From the NCBI GenBank assembly GCA_029959555.1, contig JASCPI010000008.1:57651-121650 (forward strand): a stretch of 64,000 nucleotides of DNA, written 5' to 3'. Shown piece after piece: positions 40,946 to 51,714 of this stretch. The notes below the pieces were generated by a model. It had not been told where the DNA came from, made no database searches, and saw only the letters and a list, made by a program, of their open reading frames with translations. Position numbers and translations under genes: made by a program. How positions within the stretch are numbered: the stretch's first letter is position 1; each line of letters begins with the position of its first letter. The stretch comes from Lysobacteraceae bacterium PS02065 (GTDB lineage Bacteria > Pseudomonadota > Gammaproteobacteria > Xanthomonadales > Rhodanobacteraceae).

Positions 40946-40974
40946 AAACTGGGGGTAACGCGACCGCTTTCAAG
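40946..40974 (-). promoter_or_regulatory. Sigma-32 (heat-shock) type promoter for dnaK
   Basis: On the minus strand CTTGAAA (40974-40968) and CCCCAGTTT (40954-40946) are 13 bp apart, close to the consensus CTTGAAA-N13-CCCCATNT. The position between grpE and dnaK suggests an internal promoter that raises dnaK-dnaJ over hrcA-grpE. Confidence 0.65.
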
Positions 40975-40999
40975 CGGTTGCGCGGGATCGGGTGCCGGT

Positions 41000-41530
41000 T
41001 CAGCCCGGCTGGGTGGCCACGTTCACGAGCGCCGGGCGCAGCAGGCGGTCGTTGAGGACATAGCCCTTCTGCAGCACTACCACGACCGTGTCGGGCGCGT
41101 GCTCGGCGGTCTCGACCATGCTCATGGCCTGGTGGCGTTCGGGATCGAACGGCTGGCCGAGCGGATCGACCACGACGATGCCGTGGGCCTGGGCGACGCG
41201 CAGAAGCTCCTTGGCCGTGAGCTCGACGCCCGAGCGCAGCGTCGAGGCGCCGCCCTTGTCGGCGTCGAGCGCACGCTGCAGGTTGTCGAGCACCGGCAGC
41301 AGCTCGTTGAGCAGCTTCTCGTTGGCGAACTTGCGGGCCTGCTCGAGATCGCGCTGCAGGCGCTTGCGCTGGTTCTCGATCTCGGCGCGCTCGCGCAGCA
41401 CGAGGTCGCGCATCTCGGCAAGCCTGGCCTCGTACTCGGCGGCGACCTGCGTGGACGTGTCGGCGGCCGCGCTGGCCTCGTCGATGAACGGCTCGGCTGC
41501 CGGGTCCTGCGTCGGGTCGTTGTTCTGCAT
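41000..41530 (-). CDS. grpE: Nucleotide exchange factor GrpE
   Basis: The 176-residue protein has an acidic disordered N-terminus, a long coiled coil ([20 protein letters not shown]), and the C-terminal beta domain ([38 protein letters not shown]). It releases ADP from DnaK. A strong GGAGGAA precedes ATG 41530; the longer upstream frame has no GrpE features. Confidence 0.96.
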   Translation of the reverse strand: MQNNDPTQDPAAEPFIDEASAAADTSTQVAAEYEARLAEMRDLVLRERAEIENQRKRLQRDLEQARKFANEKLLNELLPVLDNLQRALDADKGGASTLRSGVELTAKELLRVAQAHGIVVVDPLGQPFDPERHQAMSMVETAEHAPDTVVVVLQKGYVLNDRLLRPALVNVATQPG

Positions 41531-41674
41531 CGTTCCTCCAGGAAATCCATCGGGACGATCCCGCGCCGATGCGCCGGACCTCCCTTTCAACGAAACCAAT
41601 GAATGTGGTGTCGCCGGGCCCGCGCAAGGGGGCCTGGCGTGGCGGCGGCACCCCCCGGTGCCGTCCCGCCTCCC

Positions 41675-42730
41675 CTATTGGGGCGCCCCCGATCGGTTCA
41701 AGGCGCCCGAAATGAGCTGCGCCGTGGCCGTGACGACCGGAATCACGCGCTCGTAGGCCATGCGCGTGGGTCCGATGACCCCGAGCACGCCGAGCACGCG
41801 GTTGCCGACGCCGTACGGCGCCGTGACGAGCGAATAGCCGCCGAGCGCCGCGAAGCCCGACTCCTCGCCGATGAACAGGCGCACGCCGTCGGCGCGCGCG
41901 CAGCGCTCGAGCAGCTGCAGCAGGTCGCGCTTGCGCTGGAAGGCGTCGAACAGGTCACGCAGGCGGTCGACTTCTGCAAGCTCGTGCACGCCCATGAGGT
42001 TGGTCTGGCCGCTGACCAGCATGTCGTTGTCGGCCGGCGACTGGAACGCCTGCTGGGCCACGTCCACGGCCGCGGCGAGCAGGCGGTTCAGGCGCGCGCC
42101 CTCGTCACGCATCTCGCGCAGCAGGCGCGCGCGGATCTCGTCCAGGCGCATGCCGGCGAACTGCGTGTTGAGGTAGTTCGCGGTCTGCTCGAGCTCGCTC
42201 GCCGTGTAGGCGTGCTGGGTCTCGATGACGCGGTTCTGCACCTGGCCGTCGGTGAACACGAGGATCACGAGCAGACGGTTGGTGTCGAGCGCGACGAAAT
42301 CGATGTGGCGGAACGGGAACTCGTCGTGCTTGGGCACGCTGACGACGCCGACGAAACGCGTCATCTCCGACAGCAGCGTGCTCGCGCTGCCGAGCAGGTG
42401 CGGCGTCGCTGCGCTGGTCGGCAGTTCGCGGCGCAGCTGCTCGACCTGCGGCTCCTCGAGCGGGCGCACCTCGAGCAGGCTGTCGACGAATACGCGGTAG
42501 CCCTGCGCGGTCGGGATGCGGCCGGCCGAGGTGTGCGGCGCGGCGACCAGTCCGGCCTCCTCGAGGTCGGCCATGATGTTGCGGATCGTGGCCGGGCTCA
42601 CGTCGAGCCCCGACGATTTCGCGAGCGTGCGCGAGCCGACCGGCTGGCCGTCGGCGATGTACTGGGCGATGAGCGTGCGCAACAGGCTGCGCGAGCGGGC
42701 ATCGAGCGGGAACGAGGGGCGCGGGGGCAT
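41675..42730 (-). CDS. hrcA: Heat-inducible transcription repressor HrcA
   Basis: The 351-residue protein has a winged-helix N-terminus (LLRTLIAQYIADGQPVGSRTLAKSSGLDVSPATIRNIMADLE) and the HrcA GAF-like core (VVSVPKHDEFPFRHIDFVAL, GVLGVIGPTRMAYERVIPVV). HrcA binds CIRCE elements upstream of groE and similar genes. No CIRCE inverted repeat (TTAGCACTC-N9-GAGTGCTAA) is visible here, so its targets are probably elsewhere, for example groESL. Start at ATG 42730. Confidence 0.96.
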   Translation of the reverse strand: MPPRPSFPLDARSRSLLRTLIAQYIADGQPVGSRTLAKSSGLDVSPATIRNIMADLEEAGLVAAPHTSAGRIPTAQGYRVFVDSLLEVRPLEEPQVEQLRRELPTSAATPHLLGSASTLLSEMTRFVGVVSVPKHDEFPFRHIDFVALDTNRLLVILVFTDGQVQNRVIETQHAYTASELEQTANYLNTQFAGMRLDEIRARLLREMRDEGARLNRLLAAAVDVAQQAFQSPADNDMLVSGQTNLMGVHELAEVDRLRDLFDAFQRKRDLLQLLERCARADGVRLFIGEESGFAALGGYSLVTAPYGVGNRVLGVLGVIGPTRMAYERVIPVVTATAQLISGALNRSGAPQ

Positions 42731-42902
42731 CCCGCGAGCATACACGCGCGCCGCACGCCGGAAAATGCCGGGAACGGCTTCGCAGCGCGGTTTTCGGGCC
42801 ATCGACGCCTCGCGTACGCCGTCCGTGCGCCCGCAAGGGCCGCCCGTCGCCACGGCCTGCATCGGCATCGCTGCCGGCTCGCGCGCACGCTAGGCTGCGC
42901 GC

Positions 42903-44072
42903 ATGATCGACACGCCGCCGCTCCCGCCCGCCATTCCCGCCGCGACCGGCCATGCGCTGGCGCCACCGCCCGACGCCGCGCCGTCGCGATCGCGCGGTGG
43001 CTGGATCATGTTCGCAGCAGGCGTCGTCGTGATGATGATCGTGCTCAACTCCGGCCTGCGCCTGCCCGCGGTATCGGGCGACGGCGTCGCCTCGACGCTG
43101 GTCATGGCGGGACTCCTGCTCCTGTCGCTATGGCTCCACATCGTCCTGCACGAAGGCGGCCACGCGATCGCCGGCGTCGCACGGCGCATGCGCGTGTGGG
43201 CCATCGGCATCGGACCGTGGCGCCTCGAACACTCACCCGCCGGCTGGCGCTGGCGCCACGGCGGCCATGTGCGCGGCATCGGTGGCTTCGTCATGCTGCT
43301 GCCGCGCGCGGGCGAAGCCGCCTCGCGGCTGGACTCGATCGTCCACGTGCTCGGCGGGCCGCTCGCGAACCTCGTGGCCGCGCTCGCCGCTGCGCTCGCC
43401 GCAAGTGCCCTCGACGGAGGCAACGCCGCTGCGGTCCTGAACGTGTTCGCGGTCGCCGGCGTGATGCTCGGCGTGGTCAACCTGCTGCCGTTCCACGTCG
43501 CGGGCTGGCGCACCGACGGCCTCAACCTGCTCGACCTCGTGCGCGGCGCGCCTGCCGCGACCGCCTACCTGCGCATGAGCCAGCTCGTCGCGGCGAGCCA
43601 CGCGGGCGTCCGCTCGCGCGACTGGCCCGACGCGTGGATGCCCGAGGGCGAGCTCGGCCATTCGCCGATGCTCGCCCTCAACGCCGACCTTCTGCGACTC
43701 GGGCGTGCGATCGATCGCGAGGACGTCGACGCCGCCCGTGCGTACGCCACGCGCCTCGTCGCCGCGAGTGCCACCGCGCCACCGGCGATGCGCGCGTACA
43801 TCGCGCTCGGCATGGCCTCCCACGCGGCGCTGATCGAGCGCGATCCCGAGCTGCTCGAGGCCTGGCTCGCGCGCAGCGAAGGCGGCCTGACCGATCTCGG
43901 CGCACACCGCCACTGGCTGCGCGCCGAATACGCCGCGCTCGTGCACGCCCATCCCCAGGCGTGTTTCCATGCCGCCGCCGCGCGCGACGCACTCGCCCGG
44001 CTCGACGATCGCAGCGCGGTGCGCTTCATCGGCGAGCGGCTCGACCTCATCGAAGGCGGCGCGCGCGGCTGA
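42903..44072 (+). CDS. M50-type integral-membrane metalloprotease-like protein
   Basis: The 389-residue protein has N-terminal hydrophobic segments (WIMFAAGVVVMMIVLNSGL, LVMAGLLLLSLWLHIVLHEGGH). The zinc motif HEGGH (about residue 82) sits inside a transmembrane helix, followed by GGPLANLVAALAAALAA and NLLPFHVAGWRTDGLNLLDL (third-ligand Asp in TDG). The C-terminal 170 residues are helical and soluble and look TPR-like. Site-2-protease relatives cleave within the membrane, but the substrate is not known. It is divergent from hrcA. Confidence 0.8.
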   Translation: MIDTPPLPPAIPAATGHALAPPPDAAPSRSRGGWIMFAAGVVVMMIVLNSGLRLPAVSGDGVASTLVMAGLLLLSLWLHIVLHEGGHAIAGVARRMRVWAIGIGPWRLEHSPAGWRWRHGGHVRGIGGFVMLLPRAGEAASRLDSIVHVLGGPLANLVAALAAALAASALDGGNAAAVLNVFAVAGVMLGVVNLLPFHVAGWRTDGLNLLDLVRGAPAATAYLRMSQLVAASHAGVRSRDWPDAWMPEGELGHSPMLALNADLLRLGRAIDREDVDAARAYATRLVAASATAPPAMRAYIALGMASHAALIERDPELLEAWLARSEGGLTDLGAHRHWLRAEYAALVHAHPQACFHAAAARDALARLDDRSAVRFIGERLDLIEGGARG

Positions 44073-44219
44073 CGCGTCACCGCATTACCCCCTCCTGGCG
44101 TCTCGTTCCGTGCGACACGGCCGCGCCAGCATCACGACCCGCCGTGGCGGAACACGCGGCAGGCTTGCGGCCGTCCGCGCCTGCCCCGACACTTCGCGCG
44201 GGATTTCCGGGGTCGGCTC

Positions 44220-45893
44220 ATGCTGCGCACGTTGTACGTCAAGGATTTCGCGGTCGTCGGCGAGGCCGAGATCGCTTTCGATTCAGGGATGACCGTCGTC
44301 ACCGGCGAGACCGGCGCGGGCAAGTCGCTGCTCGTCGACGCCTTGCTGCTGCTCGCCGGCCACCGCGCCGACGCGGGCATGGTGCGCCACGGCTGCGACC
44401 GCGCCGAACTGTCGGCCGAGTTCGACCTCGGCGGCCGCGAGGACCTGCGCACCTGGCTGCGCGACGAGGAGCTCGACGACGACGATGCCTGCCAGCTGCG
44501 CCGCGTGATCCGCAGCGAAGGCAGCTCGCGCGCCTGGATCAATGGCCGCCCCGTGTCGCTCGCGCAGATGAAGGCGCTCGGCGAACGCCTCGTCGAGATC
44601 CACGGCCAGCACGAGCACCAAGCCTTGCTCGACCGCCGCCAGCAGCTCGTGCTGCTCGACGCGTTCGGCGGCCATGCCGAAGCGCTGGCCGGCGTCGTGG
44701 AATCGGCGCGCGCGTGGCGCGAGGTGAACGCGCGCATCGCCGCGCTGCCGCACGGCGAGGATGCCTCGGCGCGCATCGAATGGCTGGGCCACCAGGTCGA
44801 CGAACTCGATCGCCACGCGCTCACGCCCGACGCCCTCGCCGCGCTCGAGGACGACCACCGTCGCCTCGCCAACGCGGGCCAGCTCGTGCAGGGCAGCGCC
44901 GGCCTCGCCGACCTGCTCGACGGCGACGGCGAATTCACGGTCGCGCGCCTCGCTGCGCGCGCGCAGGCCGAGGCCGCGCGCCTCGGCGAGATCGACACGC
45001 GCTTCACCGCGATCGCCGAGCTGCTCGAGGCGGCGCGCATCCAGGTCGACGAGGCGGGTGGTTCGCTCGCGCGCGTGCAGGATGCGCTCGACCTCGATCC
45101 GGACCGCCTCGCCGAGATCGACGCGCAGCTCGGCAAGCTCCACGAGCTCGCGCGCAAGCACCGCGTGCCGATGGCCGAGCTCGCCGCGCATGCGGATGGC
45201 CTGCGTGCGGAACTCGAGGCTCTGCGTTCGGCCGGCAGCGACCTCGCCGAGCTGCAGCGCGAGCGCGAGCGTCTCGCCAAGGCGTACGCGGGCAAGGCCG
45301 CGACGCTGAGCGATGCACGCCGCAAGGCCGCCGCGTCGCTCGGCGACGCCGTCGGCGCGACGCTTGGCGAACTCGGCATGGGCGGCGGGCGTTTCGAGGT
45401 CGAACTCGAACCGACCGGTGCCGCCGAGCCCGATGCGCAAGGTGCGGAGCGCTGTGAGTTCCTCGTCAGCGCGAACCCGGGCCAGCCGCCGCGCGCGTTG
45501 CGCAAGGTCGCCTCGGGCGGTGAGCTCTCGCGCATCAGCCTCGCGATCGAGGTCGCCGCACTCGGTCTCGACGAGATCGGCACGATGGTGTTCGACGAAG
45601 TCGATTCGGGCATCGGCGGCGCGGTCGCCGAAGTGGTCGGCCAGAAGCTGCGCCGTCTCGGCAGCCAGCGCCAGGTGCTGTGCGTGACGCATCTCGCCCA
45701 GGTCGCCGCACAAGGCCATGCGCACCTCAAGGTGGTCAAGGCCAAGACCGAGGACGACACGCGCACGCACATCGAGGTGCTGACGCCCGCGCAACGCCGC
45801 GACGAGATCGCGCGCATGCTCGGCGGCATCGAGATCACGCGCGAGACGCTCGCCCACGCGAAGCAGATGCTCACCCACGCGCAGGTGGACTGA
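44220..45893 (+). CDS. recN: DNA repair ATPase RecN
   Basis: The 557-residue SMC-like protein has Walker A GETGAGKS (29-36), two long coiled-coil arms, the ABC signature KVASGGELSRISLAIEV and Walker B GTMVFDEVDSGIGG, then CVTHLAQVAAQ. It acts in double-strand-break repair by tethering DNA. No canonical LexA box is seen in the 147 bp upstream. recN beside the dnaK cluster is a familiar order in Xanthomonadales. Confidence 0.96.
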   Translation: MLRTLYVKDFAVVGEAEIAFDSGMTVVTGETGAGKSLLVDALLLLAGHRADAGMVRHGCDRAELSAEFDLGGREDLRTWLRDEELDDDDACQLRRVIRSEGSSRAWINGRPVSLAQMKALGERLVEIHGQHEHQALLDRRQQLVLLDAFGGHAEALAGVVESARAWREVNARIAALPHGEDASARIEWLGHQVDELDRHALTPDALAALEDDHRRLANAGQLVQGSAGLADLLDGDGEFTVARLAARAQAEAARLGEIDTRFTAIAELLEAARIQVDEAGGSLARVQDALDLDPDRLAEIDAQLGKLHELARKHRVPMAELAAHADGLRAELEALRSAGSDLAELQRERERLAKAYAGKAATLSDARRKAAASLGDAVGATLGELGMGGGRFEVELEPTGAAEPDAQGAERCEFLVSANPGQPPRALRKVASGGELSRISLAIEVAALGLDEIGTMVFDEVDSGIGGAVAEVVGQKLRRLGSQRQVLCVTHLAQVAAQGHAHLKVVKAKTEDDTRTHIEVLTPAQRRDEIARMLGGIEITRETLAHAKQMLTHAQVD

Positions 45894-45970
45894 ACGCCGC
45901 GCAACCCGCGCGTTGGCCATCGCGTGCGGGCGGTGCTAAGGTGCGCGCCGCACGACGTCCGTCGTGCCTG

Positions 45971-46027
45971 CCGCGGGGACGACCCCGTGCGCTTTCCCCG
46001 ATGGTTCCAGGGACGACCCTGCCGGAG
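45971..46027 (+). ncRNA. Guanidine-II (mini-ykkC) riboswitch
   Basis: Two hairpins with identical ACGA loops occur in tandem: GGGG-ACGA-CCCC at 45975-45986 and CAGGG-ACGA-CCCTG at 46008-46021. The second is followed at once by the Shine-Dalgarno GGAG at 46024-46027, 7 bp before the transporter ATG. Two ACGR-capped stems just before the ribosome site are the defining architecture of the mini-ykkC class, which binds guanidinium and opens the ribosome site. The downstream SMR exporter is a classic target. A third hairpin, CACGACG/CGTCGTG, lies at about 45951-45966. Confidence 0.93.
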
Positions 46028-46034
46028 ATCTTCC

Positions 46035-46358
46035 ATGGCATGGGTGTACTTGGCCTTTGCGGGCCTTCTCGAAATCGTCTGGGCGATCGGCCTGCGCTAC
46101 ACGCAGGGCTTCACGCGGCTGTGGCCGAGCGTCGGCACCGTGGTCGCGATGATCGCGAGCTTCTGGTTGCTGTCGCTCGCGCTGCGCGCGCTGCCGCTCG
46201 GCACCGCCTATGCGGTCTGGACCGGCATCGGCGCGGTCGGCACGGTGATCCTCGGCATCGCGCTGTTCGGCGAAACCGCGTCCCTCGTGCGCGTGCTGTG
46301 CGTGATGCTCATCGTCGGCGGCATCGTCGGCCTCAAGATGGCCACACCGGGCGCGTGA
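46035..46358 (+). CDS. gdx: SMR-family guanidinium exporter (SugE/Gdx type)
   Basis: The 107-residue protein has four transmembrane helices, with the essential Glu in [21 protein letters not shown] and the SugE-like features [25 protein letters not shown]. Family members labelled SugE were shown to export guanidinium with proton antiport; quaternary ammonium compounds are an alternative. The upstream guanidine-II riboswitch supports the guanidinium role. It ends 19 bp before the cbbR 3' end (convergent). Confidence 0.92.
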   Translation: MAWVYLAFAGLLEIVWAIGLRYTQGFTRLWPSVGTVVAMIASFWLLSLALRALPLGTAYAVWTGIGAVGTVILGIALFGETASLVRVLCVMLIVGGIVGLKMATPGA

Positions 46359-46377
46359 TCCCTCCGTGACGCGGCGC

Positions 46378-47487
46378 TCAGCGCCGCGTCGCCTTCGTCG
46401 ACGCCCTGCGCTTCGTCGGAGTGGCTGCGGGAATCGATGCCGTTCCCCTAAGGCGCGCCTTGGACGCCTTCCCCGCGCTCGCCTCAGGTGTCTTCTCCGC
46501 AGCGCGCGCGATCACCGGCGCAGCAGGCGGCGTCGCGACGTCGATGCGTCGCCCCGGTCGTGGCACGTCGCGTCCGAACATCTCGACGAGGAATTCCGCG
46601 CCGTTCTGGAACACGAATTCGCGCATCGCCTTGGCCGCGGGACCGAGCCGGCGGTTGACGTTGTGGGCGACGTGCCAGTTGCGCACGATCGGCAGGCCGA
46701 CCACGTCGAGCACGCTGACGAGGCCGTGCTGCAGCTCGAGGCCGAGCGTGTGGCGCGAGATCAGCGCGATGCCCATGCCGGCCATGATCGCCTGCTTGAT
46801 CGTCTCGTTGCTGCCCATCTCGATGCTGCGCTTGGGCGCGAAGAGGCATTTGCGGAAGTACTCGTCGTTGAGCACGCGCGTGCCCGAACCGGTTTCGCGC
46901 AGCAGCATCGTCTCGTCGCGCAGGTCGAACAGGTCGATGCCGCGCGCCTGCGCGAAGCGGTGTGTCGGCGGTGCGACGAACACGTAGGGATGGGTCGCGA
47001 ACGCGGCGGTCTCGAGCTCGAGGCCGCGCGGCGGCCGGCCCATGATGGCGAGGTCGATCGCGTTGCGGCGCAGGTAGCCGATGAGGTCGTCGCGGTTGCC
47101 GGTGAGGATGCGCAGGTCGAGCGCCGGATGCTGCGCGGCGAAGCGCGCGAGCAGGCGCGGCACGAAGTATTTCGCGGTGCTGACCATGCCCACCGTGACC
47201 GAACCGCCGCGCAGGCCCTTGAGCTGGTTGAGGGTCTCCTCGGCATCGTGCAGTTCGGCGAGCACGCGCAGCGCGTGCTCGTGGAACAGCGTGCCCGCTT
47301 CGGTCAGCGAGAGTGCGCGACCGTGGCGATCGAACAGGTCGATGCCGAGCGCCTGCTCGAGCTGCTTGAGCTGCATCGACACGGCCGGCTGCGTGAGGTG
47401 CAGCGCCTCGCTCGCGCGCACGATGCTCGAGGCCTGGGCGACCGCGCAGAACACCTGCAGCTGGCGGAACGTGGTCCGGCGAATCAT
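46378..47487 (-). CDS. cbbR: LysR-type regulator CbbR with a basic C-terminal tail
   Basis: The 369-residue protein has an N-terminal helix-turn-helix (TTFRQLQVFCAVAQASSIVRASEALHLTQPAVSMQLKQLE) and the CbbR-like ligand domain (LDLRILTGNRDDLIGYLRRN, DLAIMGRPPRGLELE). It is divergent from cbbL by about 115 bp, the standard arrangement for the activator of Calvin-cycle genes. About 60 residues past the usual end it carries an Ala/Lys/Arg/Pro-rich tail (ASAGKASKARLRG, PTKRRASTKATRR) not found in typical CbbR. ATG 47487 is preferred over the TTG two codons upstream. Confidence 0.93.
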   Translation of the reverse strand: MIRRTTFRQLQVFCAVAQASSIVRASEALHLTQPAVSMQLKQLEQALGIDLFDRHGRALSLTEAGTLFHEHALRVLAELHDAEETLNQLKGLRGGSVTVGMVSTAKYFVPRLLARFAAQHPALDLRILTGNRDDLIGYLRRNAIDLAIMGRPPRGLELETAAFATHPYVFVAPPTHRFAQARGIDLFDLRDETMLLRETGSGTRVLNDEYFRKCLFAPKRSIEMGSNETIKQAIMAGMGIALISRHTLGLELQHGLVSVLDVVGLPIVRNWHVAHNVNRRLGPAAKAMREFVFQNGAEFLVEMFGRDVPRPGRRIDVATPPAAPVIARAAEKTPEASAGKASKARLRGTASIPAATPTKRRASTKATRR

Positions 47488-47502
47488 AAGCAATACCTTA
47501 TG
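47485..47502. promoter_or_regulatory. Palindrome at the cbbR start, candidate CbbR autoregulatory site
   Basis: CATAAG-CAATAC-CTTATG has perfect 6-bp arms and contains TAA-N8-TTA, which fits the TNA-N7/8-TNA pattern of CbbR half sites. It overlaps the cbbR start codon and lies about 100 bp upstream of the cbbL ATG. Confidence 0.5.
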
Positions 47503-47572
47503 TCCGGCTCAGAAATCGTGAGTGTACTTGATGTTCCACGCTGCGTACGTTCGATCCCGACGCAGCGGATGA

Positions 47573-49075
<1,503 letters not shown>

Positions 49076-49101
49076 TCCGACGCACGTCCAAGGAGAATCC
49101 C

Positions 49102-49521
49102 ATGCGCATCACCCAAGGCACGTTTTCGTACCTGCCCGACCTCAGCGACGCCCAGATCACGAAACAGCTGCAGTACGCGATCGACAAGGGCTGGGCGGTC
49201 GGCATCGAGGTCACCGACGATCCACATCCGCGCAACACGTACTGGGAGATGTTCGGCCTGCCGATGTTCGACCTGCGCGACGCGGCCGGCATCCTGCTCG
49301 AGATCCACAACGCGCGGAAGACCTTTCCGGACCACTACATCCGCGTCACTGCATTCGACTCGACGCACCAGGTCGAATCGGTCGTGCTCTCGTTCATCGT
49401 GAACCGGCCGAAGGAAGAACCCGGTTTCCGCCTCGTGCGCACCGAAGAGCCGGGCCGCACGCTGCGCTACTCGATCGAGAGTTACGCCGTGGTCGCTCGC
49501 CCGGAAGGCGCGCGCTACTGA
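49102..49521 (+). CDS. cbbS: Rubisco small subunit, red-type
   Basis: The 139-residue protein has [41 protein letters not shown] [17 protein letters not shown], and [17 protein letters not shown]. The C-terminal extension ([21 protein letters not shown]) is characteristic of red-type subunits and forms the central beta barrel of the hexadecamer. AGGAG lies 7 bp before ATG 49102, 26 bp after cbbL. Confidence 0.97.
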   Translation: MRITQGTFSYLPDLSDAQITKQLQYAIDKGWAVGIEVTDDPHPRNTYWEMFGLPMFDLRDAAGILLEIHNARKTFPDHYIRVTAFDSTHQVESVVLSFIVNRPKEEPGFRLVRTEEPGRTLRYSIESYAVVARPEGARY

Positions 49522-49526
49522 CGTGC

Positions 49527-49549
49527 ACGGGCAGGACCAGCCTGCCCGT
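49527..49549 (+). promoter_or_regulatory. Stem-loop between cbbS and cbbX
   Basis: ACGGGCAGG pairs with CCTGCCCGT around a 5-nt ACCAG loop, 5 bp after the cbbS stop. It lacks a T run. It probably reduces read-through or protects the abundant cbbLS mRNA, so that cbbX and later genes are expressed less. Confidence 0.6.
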
Positions 49550-49629
49550 CTCCGCCACGCCCGCCAGCCACGCCGCGCCTGCGGCGACGGCCGCGGCGTG
49601 CCACCGCTCCACGACTTCGCGAGGCTGCC

Positions 49630-50598
49630 ATGACCGATGCCGCCGCCACCGACACGACGCTCGCCACGCACGTCGATCCCGTGGCCACCACGGGTGGCGT
49701 CGACCTCGCCGCGCTGTACCGGCAGAGCGGCGTCGGCGAGGTCATGCGTCAGCTCGACGACGAGCTCGTCGGCCTCGCCCCGGTCAAGTCGCGCATCCGC
49801 GACATCGCCGCGCTGCTGCTCGTCGACAAGGCACGCCACGCGCACGGCCTCGGCGGCGGTGCGCCGAGCCTGCACATGAGCTTCACGGGCAACCCCGGCA
49901 CCGGCAAGACGACGGTCGCGCTGCGCATGGCCGACATCCTGCACCGCCTCGGCTACACGCGGCGCAACCACGTCGTCGCGGTGACGCGCGACGACCTCGT
50001 CGGCCAGTACATCGGCCACACCGCGCCGAAGACCAAGGAGGCACTCAAGAAGGCGATGGGCGGCGTGCTGTTCATCGACGAGGCCTATTACCTCTACCGC
50101 CCCGAGAACGAGCGCGACTACGGCCAGGAGGCGATCGAGATCCTGCTGCAGGTCATGGAGAACCAGCGCGACGACCTCGTCGTGATCCTCGCCGGCTACC
50201 GCGACCGCATGGAAACGTTCTACCGCAGCAATCCCGGCATGGCCTCGCGCATCGCCCACCATGTCGACTTCCCCGACTACACGCCCGACGAGCTGCTGCG
50301 CATCGCCGAGCTGCTCGCCGCGCGCATGGACTACCGGTTCGACGAGGCCGGCCTCGCCGCGATGCGCGAGTACATCGCGCTGCGCGTGACCCAGCCGCAT
50401 TTCGCCAACGCGCGCTCGGTGCGCAACGCGCTCGACCGTGCACGCCTGCGCCAGGCCAGCCGCCTGTTCTCGGCTGCCGGCGAGGGCGAGACGACGCCGG
50501 ACCGCGAGCGCCTCATGACGCTGTCGTCCGAGGACCTGCGCGCGAGCCGCGTGTTCCAGGGCGGGCGCGAGAGCGCCATCACCACGACACATCACTAG
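49630..50598 (+). CDS. cbbX: Red-type Rubisco activase CbbX (AAA+)
   Basis: The 322-residue protein has Walker [15 protein letters not shown] (about 87), Walker [23 protein letters not shown], sensor [11 protein letters not shown] and arginine finger region [14 protein letters not shown]. CbbX is a ring ATPase that pulls the large-subunit C-terminus to release inhibitory sugar phosphates. The red-type CbbL tail [19 protein letters not shown] fits such a client. It lies 108 bp after cbbS. Confidence 0.97.
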   Translation: MTDAAATDTTLATHVDPVATTGGVDLAALYRQSGVGEVMRQLDDELVGLAPVKSRIRDIAALLLVDKARHAHGLGGGAPSLHMSFTGNPGTGKTTVALRMADILHRLGYTRRNHVVAVTRDDLVGQYIGHTAPKTKEALKKAMGGVLFIDEAYYLYRPENERDYGQEAIEILLQVMENQRDDLVVILAGYRDRMETFYRSNPGMASRIAHHVDFPDYTPDELLRIAELLAARMDYRFDEAGLAAMREYIALRVTQPHFANARSVRNALDRARLRQASRLFSAAGEGETTPDRERLMTLSSEDLRASRVFQGGRESAITTTHH

Positions 50599-50609
50599 GG
50601 GAGCGCGCC

Positions 50610-51695
50610 ATGGAACTGCTGCACGGCCGGACCACGCTGTCGAAATTCCTCATCGAACACCTGCGCGAGACGCAGGAGTCCAACGACCTCGCCGCGCTGC
50701 TCGTCGACGTCGCCGCGGCGATCAAGGCGATCAGCGCGATGGCCGCCAAGGGCGCGCTCGGCGGCTACCTGGGCGAGGTCGATTCGCACAACGTGCAGGG
50801 CGAGGTGCAGAAGAAGCTCGACGTCATCACCAACGAGACGATCCTGCGCCACTGCGAATGGGGCGGCCTGGTCGCCGGCATGGCCTCGGAAGAGATGGAC
50901 GAGCCGTTCGAGATCCCGGCCGAGTACGCACGCGGGCGCTACCTGCTCGTGTTCGACCCGCTCGACGGTTCCTCCAACGTCGATCTCAACGTCTCGGTCG
51001 GCACGATCTTCTCGGTGTTGCGCCACGACGGCGACGAGCGGCCCGCCTTCGGCGACTACCTCAAGCGCGGCCGCGAGCAGGTCGCCGCGGGCTATGCGAT
51101 CTACGGACCGTCGACGCTGCTCGTGATCACGGTCGGACGCGGTACGCACGGCTTCACGCTCGATCGCGAGATCGGCAACTTCATCCTCACCCATCCGAAC
51201 CTGCGCGTGCCCGAGGAGACCAGCGAGTTCGCGATCAACGCCTCGAACCAGCGCTTCTGGGAGCCGCCGATGCAACGCTACGTCGACGAATGCAAGGCCG
51301 GCCGCACGGGACCGCGCGCGCGCGATTTCAACATGCGCTGGATCGCGTCGATGGTCGCGGAAGTGCACCGCATCCTGATCCGCGGCGGCGTCTTCATGTA
51401 CCCGCGCGACACCAAGGATCCGAAGAAGGCCGGCCGCCTGCGCCTCATGTACGAGGCCAATCCGATGGCGATGCTCGTCGAGCAGGCCGGCGGGCTCGCC
51501 TCGACCGGGCGCGAGCGCCTGCTCGAGCACTCGCCGCAGACCCTGCACGAGCGCATCGCGGTGATCCTCGGCTCGCGTCGCGAGGTCGAACTGATCGAGC
51601 AGTACCACCGCGACCACGACTGCGGCGACGACGTGCCCTTCAGCTCGCCGCTGTTCAACGAACGCTCGCTGTTCCGCCCCGAAGCGCGCGCCTGA
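50610..51695 (+). CDS. cbbF: Class I fructose-1,6-bisphosphatase
   Basis: The 361-residue protein has the metal site [21 protein letters not shown], the substrate-binding GGVFMYPRD and the C-terminal [13 protein letters not shown]. It hydrolyses fructose-1,6-bisphosphate and, in Calvin operons, often sedoheptulose-1,7-bisphosphate. It begins 11 bp after cbbX. Confidence 0.96.
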   Translation: MELLHGRTTLSKFLIEHLRETQESNDLAALLVDVAAAIKAISAMAAKGALGGYLGEVDSHNVQGEVQKKLDVITNETILRHCEWGGLVAGMASEEMDEPFEIPAEYARGRYLLVFDPLDGSSNVDLNVSVGTIFSVLRHDGDERPAFGDYLKRGREQVAAGYAIYGPSTLLVITVGRGTHGFTLDREIGNFILTHPNLRVPEETSEFAINASNQRFWEPPMQRYVDECKAGRTGPRARDFNMRWIASMVAEVHRILIRGGVFMYPRDTKDPKKAGRLRLMYEANPMAMLVEQAGGLASTGRERLLEHSPQTLHERIAVILGSRREVELIEQYHRDHDCGDDVPFSSPLFNERSLFRPEARA

Positions 51696-51714
51696 CCGGA
51701 CCGGAGGACCCCGC

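Noticed and set aside
41531..41674. CIRCE element or clear heat-shock promoter between hrcA and grpE
   Set aside because: No TTAGCACTC inverted repeat, and the TTGAAA near 41585-41590 has no convincing -10 partner.
44073..44219. LexA box upstream of recN
   Set aside because: No CTGT-N8-ACAG or TTAGTA-type palindrome could be found in the 147 bp before the gene.
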